A stretch of DNA of 64,000 bases, from assembly GCF_018882155.1 (NCBI RefSeq), contig NZ_JACVPA010000001.1, positions 868,001 to 932,000 on the forward strand. Direction: 5' to 3'. Below the pieces are notes generated by a model, which did no database searches, was not told the origin of the DNA, and saw nothing but the letters and a program-made list of their open reading frames with translations. Source of the stretch: Polynucleobacter nymphae. GTDB lineage: Bacteria; Pseudomonadota; Gammaproteobacteria; Burkholderiales; Burkholderiaceae. The stretch's first letter is position 1. Each line of letters opens with the position of its first letter. This document shows positions 61,886 to 64,000 of this stretch, piece by piece. A program made the position numbers and the translations under genes.

Positions 61886-63062
61886 GGGCGCTCCCGTTTT
61901 TTATTTTGATCCAAAGCTGTTGTCCTAGCAGCGCTAAGAGCATCAGGAAAAAGGCTGCCGCCAAACCACCTGCAGTGGTTTTGATCATGCCTTTTTTAGT
62001 GGCGACTGGAGCGGTGTTGGCTTCTAGTCCCTTGGTAAAGCGTACTTGAATACTAAGTAATTGGGCGCGCAATTGGTCTAATAGTGCTTGGCCATTGCTA
62101 TCGCCTTTGGCCAACTTGGAGCGCAGAGCGCTCTCAATTGCTAAGAGCTGTTCATTTAGCGCTAAGCCATCAAAGGTTTGATCTTGCAGGGGGATGGCTT
62201 GGTCGATAAAGGTTTTGATGATGGCAATTTGCTCAAGGCGTTTACTCAGGCGAGCTAAGCTTTCCTTTGAGGCATTGATATCGTTATTGACCGCAATAAT
62301 CTGGGTGCTAATCGGCATGTACTTGGCGCCCGAGTCTTTGGGGTCGACCACTTGGCCATTGACATTGACCCCGCCTGGAAAGCGCTTGTGCAAGTCTTCT
62401 AAACTCTTGGCACGCTCTTGCTGGTAGCCCATCTCAATTTGGGTGGTGGTGATCTTTTGCTGCAAGTTAGCTACCTCGCTAATGGTTTGGCTCTCGTAGC
62501 CGTTGAGCAAACTGTGCAGTTGTAAGTAGGCGCCGCCCGAGCGCAAAAATTGACTGGCATTGCGCACATTATCGATTGCTTTTTCTTTAGAAGAGCCGGC
62601 AGCCGTGATTGTCAGACTAAGGATGGTGGTTGATGCTGCGTCTAAATCTTTGCTGATGGCCCCCAAGTCTTTGGTGTCGGCTTTAGAGAGCGCGTAAGCG
62701 GGAGCAACATTTTTTTGCCACCACTGCTCTTGGGCCATGGTCTTATATACGGCAGCTTGATCTTGCGGGATTTTATTTTCTTCGACTACTTGGGCCGCTA
62801 AATTAGGCAGACTCTTTTGTAGATTTTTCCAAGAAATCAAGTCAACCGAATTAATATTGAATAAAACATACTCGGCCTGGTAGCTACCTAAGAAAAACCA
62901 GCCTGTTAAACCTAACACTGCGCCGACGATGCTGGCGGCAAGTAGTTTTTTCCAGGACTCTTGCACAAAATTAACGATATCTATTAGGGAGATTTCGCCC
63001 TCATTTTGGGATGTGCTGTTTTGATCGCTGTTGTTGTTTCGGTCGTTTTGTGTAGATTGCAT
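61881..63062 (-). CDS. Wzz-like chain-length determinant (PCP family)
   Basis: 393 residues. Two membrane helices flank a large periplasmic coiled-coil region: N-terminal GEISLIDIVNFVQESWKKLLAASIVGAVLGLTGWFFLGSYQAEY and C-terminal KKGMIKTTAGGLAAAFFLMLLALLGQQLW. No tyrosine-kinase domain. It regulates polymer length with Wzy. Noticeably higher GC than the central genes of the locus. Confidence 0.85.
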   Translation of the reverse strand: MQSTQNDRNNNSDQNSTSQNEGEISLIDIVNFVQESWKKLLAASIVGAVLGLTGWFFLGSYQAEYVLFNINSVDLISWKNLQKSLPNLAAQVVEENKIPQDQAAVYKTMAQEQWWQKNVAPAYALSKADTKDLGAISKDLDAASTTILSLTITAAGSSKEKAIDNVRNASQFLRSGGAYLQLHSLLNGYESQTISEVANLQQKITTTQIEMGYQQERAKSLEDLHKRFPGGVNVNGQVVDPKDSGAKYMPISTQIIAVNNDINASKESLARLSKRLEQIAIIKTFIDQAIPLQDQTFDGLALNEQLLAIESALRSKLAKGDSNGQALLDQLRAQLLSIQVRFTKGLEANTAPVATKKGMIKTTAGGLAAAFFLMLLALLGQQLWIKIKNGSAQ

Positions 63063-63226
63063 GCCAGACCCATTGAATAAATGTTATACCGATTATAACG
63101 GTCCAGGAGCGCTTGCACAGCCTCAAAGTTGGCCTAGAAAGTCGCGAATCAGCTGCAAATCCGTTATTCAGAATCCGTTATTGCACTCATGGCTTAGGGT
63201 TTATCCGCCACCCTGAATCCTGAACA

Positions 63227-64000
63227 TCACTTTGGGTTCGCGTTCTGGTGTTTTTCGCTAGAGCCGATGGTCTTGCTGATACCCATCGACATTGCGGTTG
63301 CAAGCGCTACCCAGAATAGGAGAACTTCCATATTGACCTTTTGGCTAATTTCGGTAGTGCACCAGATGAGCCCTAGGCCGAGCAAAGCCCACCAGGCAAT
63401 ATTGAGGTGCGCGTTTCTATTGAGGGCATCTTTTTCCGGCATCAAAGCGTGTATTTGTAATCTTGAGCAATTGCGCATTGCAAGCAACATTGCGCCCAGT
63501 ATGAGGGCGACACCCACAATTCCAATTCCGAGGGTAAGGTCAAGCCAGCCGCTATGGGATTGATGCATTTTGGAGTCAGGGTAATCCATTTTCACCAGGC
63601 GTCCAAAGGAGCGGTGCAAAAGACCATAACCTTGGGGATAGCGTGGAATGAGTTCTACTCCATGAATAAACCAACTCACTCGTTCGTAGTTTGATACGTT
63701 GACTTGTCTACCTAGTTCATTATTTGGGTAACCCTGAGTACCATCGTATTTCCACTGTGGATACTTTTCTCCATCAAGCGCCACTTTTGCATCAGCAACA
63801 AAAGTCTCAAAGTGCGAGTCAGTCTTAACTTGATACATTAAGCTAGCAGCCAAAGCACAGATGAAAATGATTGCAATGATCTGCTTACTTGAGGATGCCT
63901 TCTTAAAATATTTCCACACCAACATGCCAGCTAAGATGGCTGTAATCAGTAGCACATAAATAAAGCCATTAAATATCTGCCACTTGGCAAAGACAAATAG
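63227..64000 (-). CDS. O-antigen ligase (WaaL-like), 5' end beyond the window
   Basis: The frame stays open to the window end (64000): codons before the GTG at 63955 read LFVFAKWQIFNGFIY, a membrane-helix type sequence. Only the C-terminal portion (at least 257 residues) is present. It holds the ligase-type VELIPRYPQGYGLLHRSFGRLVKM and the HQSHSGWLDLTLGIGIVGVALILG segment, with at least four helices. It joins polysaccharide to lipid A-core (or another acceptor). Confidence 0.83.
   Translation of the reverse strand, partial: LFVFAKWQIFNGFIYVLLITAILAGMLVWKYFKKASSSKQIIAIIFICALAASLMYQVKTDSHFETFVADAKVALDGEKYPQWKYDGTQGYPNNELGRQVNVSNYERVSWFIHGVELIPRYPQGYGLLHRSFGRLVKMDYPDSKMHQSHSGWLDLTLGIGIVGVALILGAMLLAMRNCSRLQIHALMPEKDALNRNAHLNIAWWALLGLGLIWCTTEISQKVNMEVLLFWVALATAMSMGISKTIGSSEKHQNANPK

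Overview
The window looks like the chromosome of a free-living freshwater betaproteobacterium, most likely Polynucleobacter or a close Burkholderiales relative. This is inferred from the mix of families rather than from a marker gene: moderate GC, a monomeric NADP-isocitrate dehydrogenase, a Bug-type (TctC) solute-binding protein, DarP/YjgA, a DUF934 protein behind a CysI-like hemoprotein, and short intergenic gaps. No rRNA, tRNA, CRISPR array, prophage or insertion sequence was seen. The genes at both ends are cut by the window edges.

Layout. 1-4219 (+): a tightly overlapping operon of a CoA-transferase (5' end missing), an acyl-CoA dehydrogenase, an archaeal-type phosphoglycerate-mutase homologue and an NMN-adenylyltransferase-like nucleotidyltransferase. 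4242-7145: an isochorismatase-like hydrolase and a TetR regulator diverge from an HpaB/AbfD-family flavoenzyme across a clear operator and promoter. 7170-15962: housekeeping and accessory genes (msrP, icd, an MFS carrier, a conserved hypothetical protein, FKBP, a lytic transglycosylase, a secreted nuclease, a DUF3820-like protein). 16037-18946 (+): a perfect Fur box followed by an outer-membrane protein, a periplasmic FMN-binding protein, ApbE and a DUF4405-like membrane protein. This is probably an iron-regulated extracytoplasmic flavin electron-transfer unit. 18829-22696: a DMT exporter, a GMC oxidoreductase, a toxin-antitoxin pair and darP. 22712-29689 (-): an acyltransferase, cytochrome c, a sorbosone-dehydrogenase-like lipoprotein, a TonB-dependent receptor, an unlisted 58-residue protein, an HdeD-like protein and an alpha/beta hydrolase. 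29790-35425: a solute-binding protein, an amidohydrolase, three membrane proteins and a methyltransferase-glycosyltransferase fusion. 35500-43046: a serine hydrolase, the sulfite-reductase/siroheme genes (cysI, DUF934, cobA, a CbiX-type chelatase), a calcium/proton antiporter and a DUF3108 protein.

43296-64000 is a surface-polysaccharide (O-antigen or capsule) locus. A WecA/WbpL-type initiating transferase lies on +. Every gene from 44446 to the window end lies on -: Wzy-like polymerase, PglC-type sugar transferase, WbpM/PglF-type dehydratase, 2OG-Fe(II) oxygenase, WbpK-like reductase, at least seven glycosyltransferases including a STELLO-type one, an acetyltransferase, a zinc-ribbon methyltransferase, Wzx flippase, Gmd, GalE, Wzz and an O-antigen ligase cut by the window end. 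The central part (about 44.4-59.6 kb) is markedly AT-rich compared with both flanks, as expected for an exchanged serotype block.

Most worth following up: the ApgM/nucleotidyltransferase operon at the left edge, the Fur-controlled flavinylation operon with an ApbE that lacks a signal peptide, the HpaB/AbfD homologue lacking two iron-sulfur ligands, and several unusual members of the polysaccharide locus. All functional statements rest on motif reading by eye; no database search was run.
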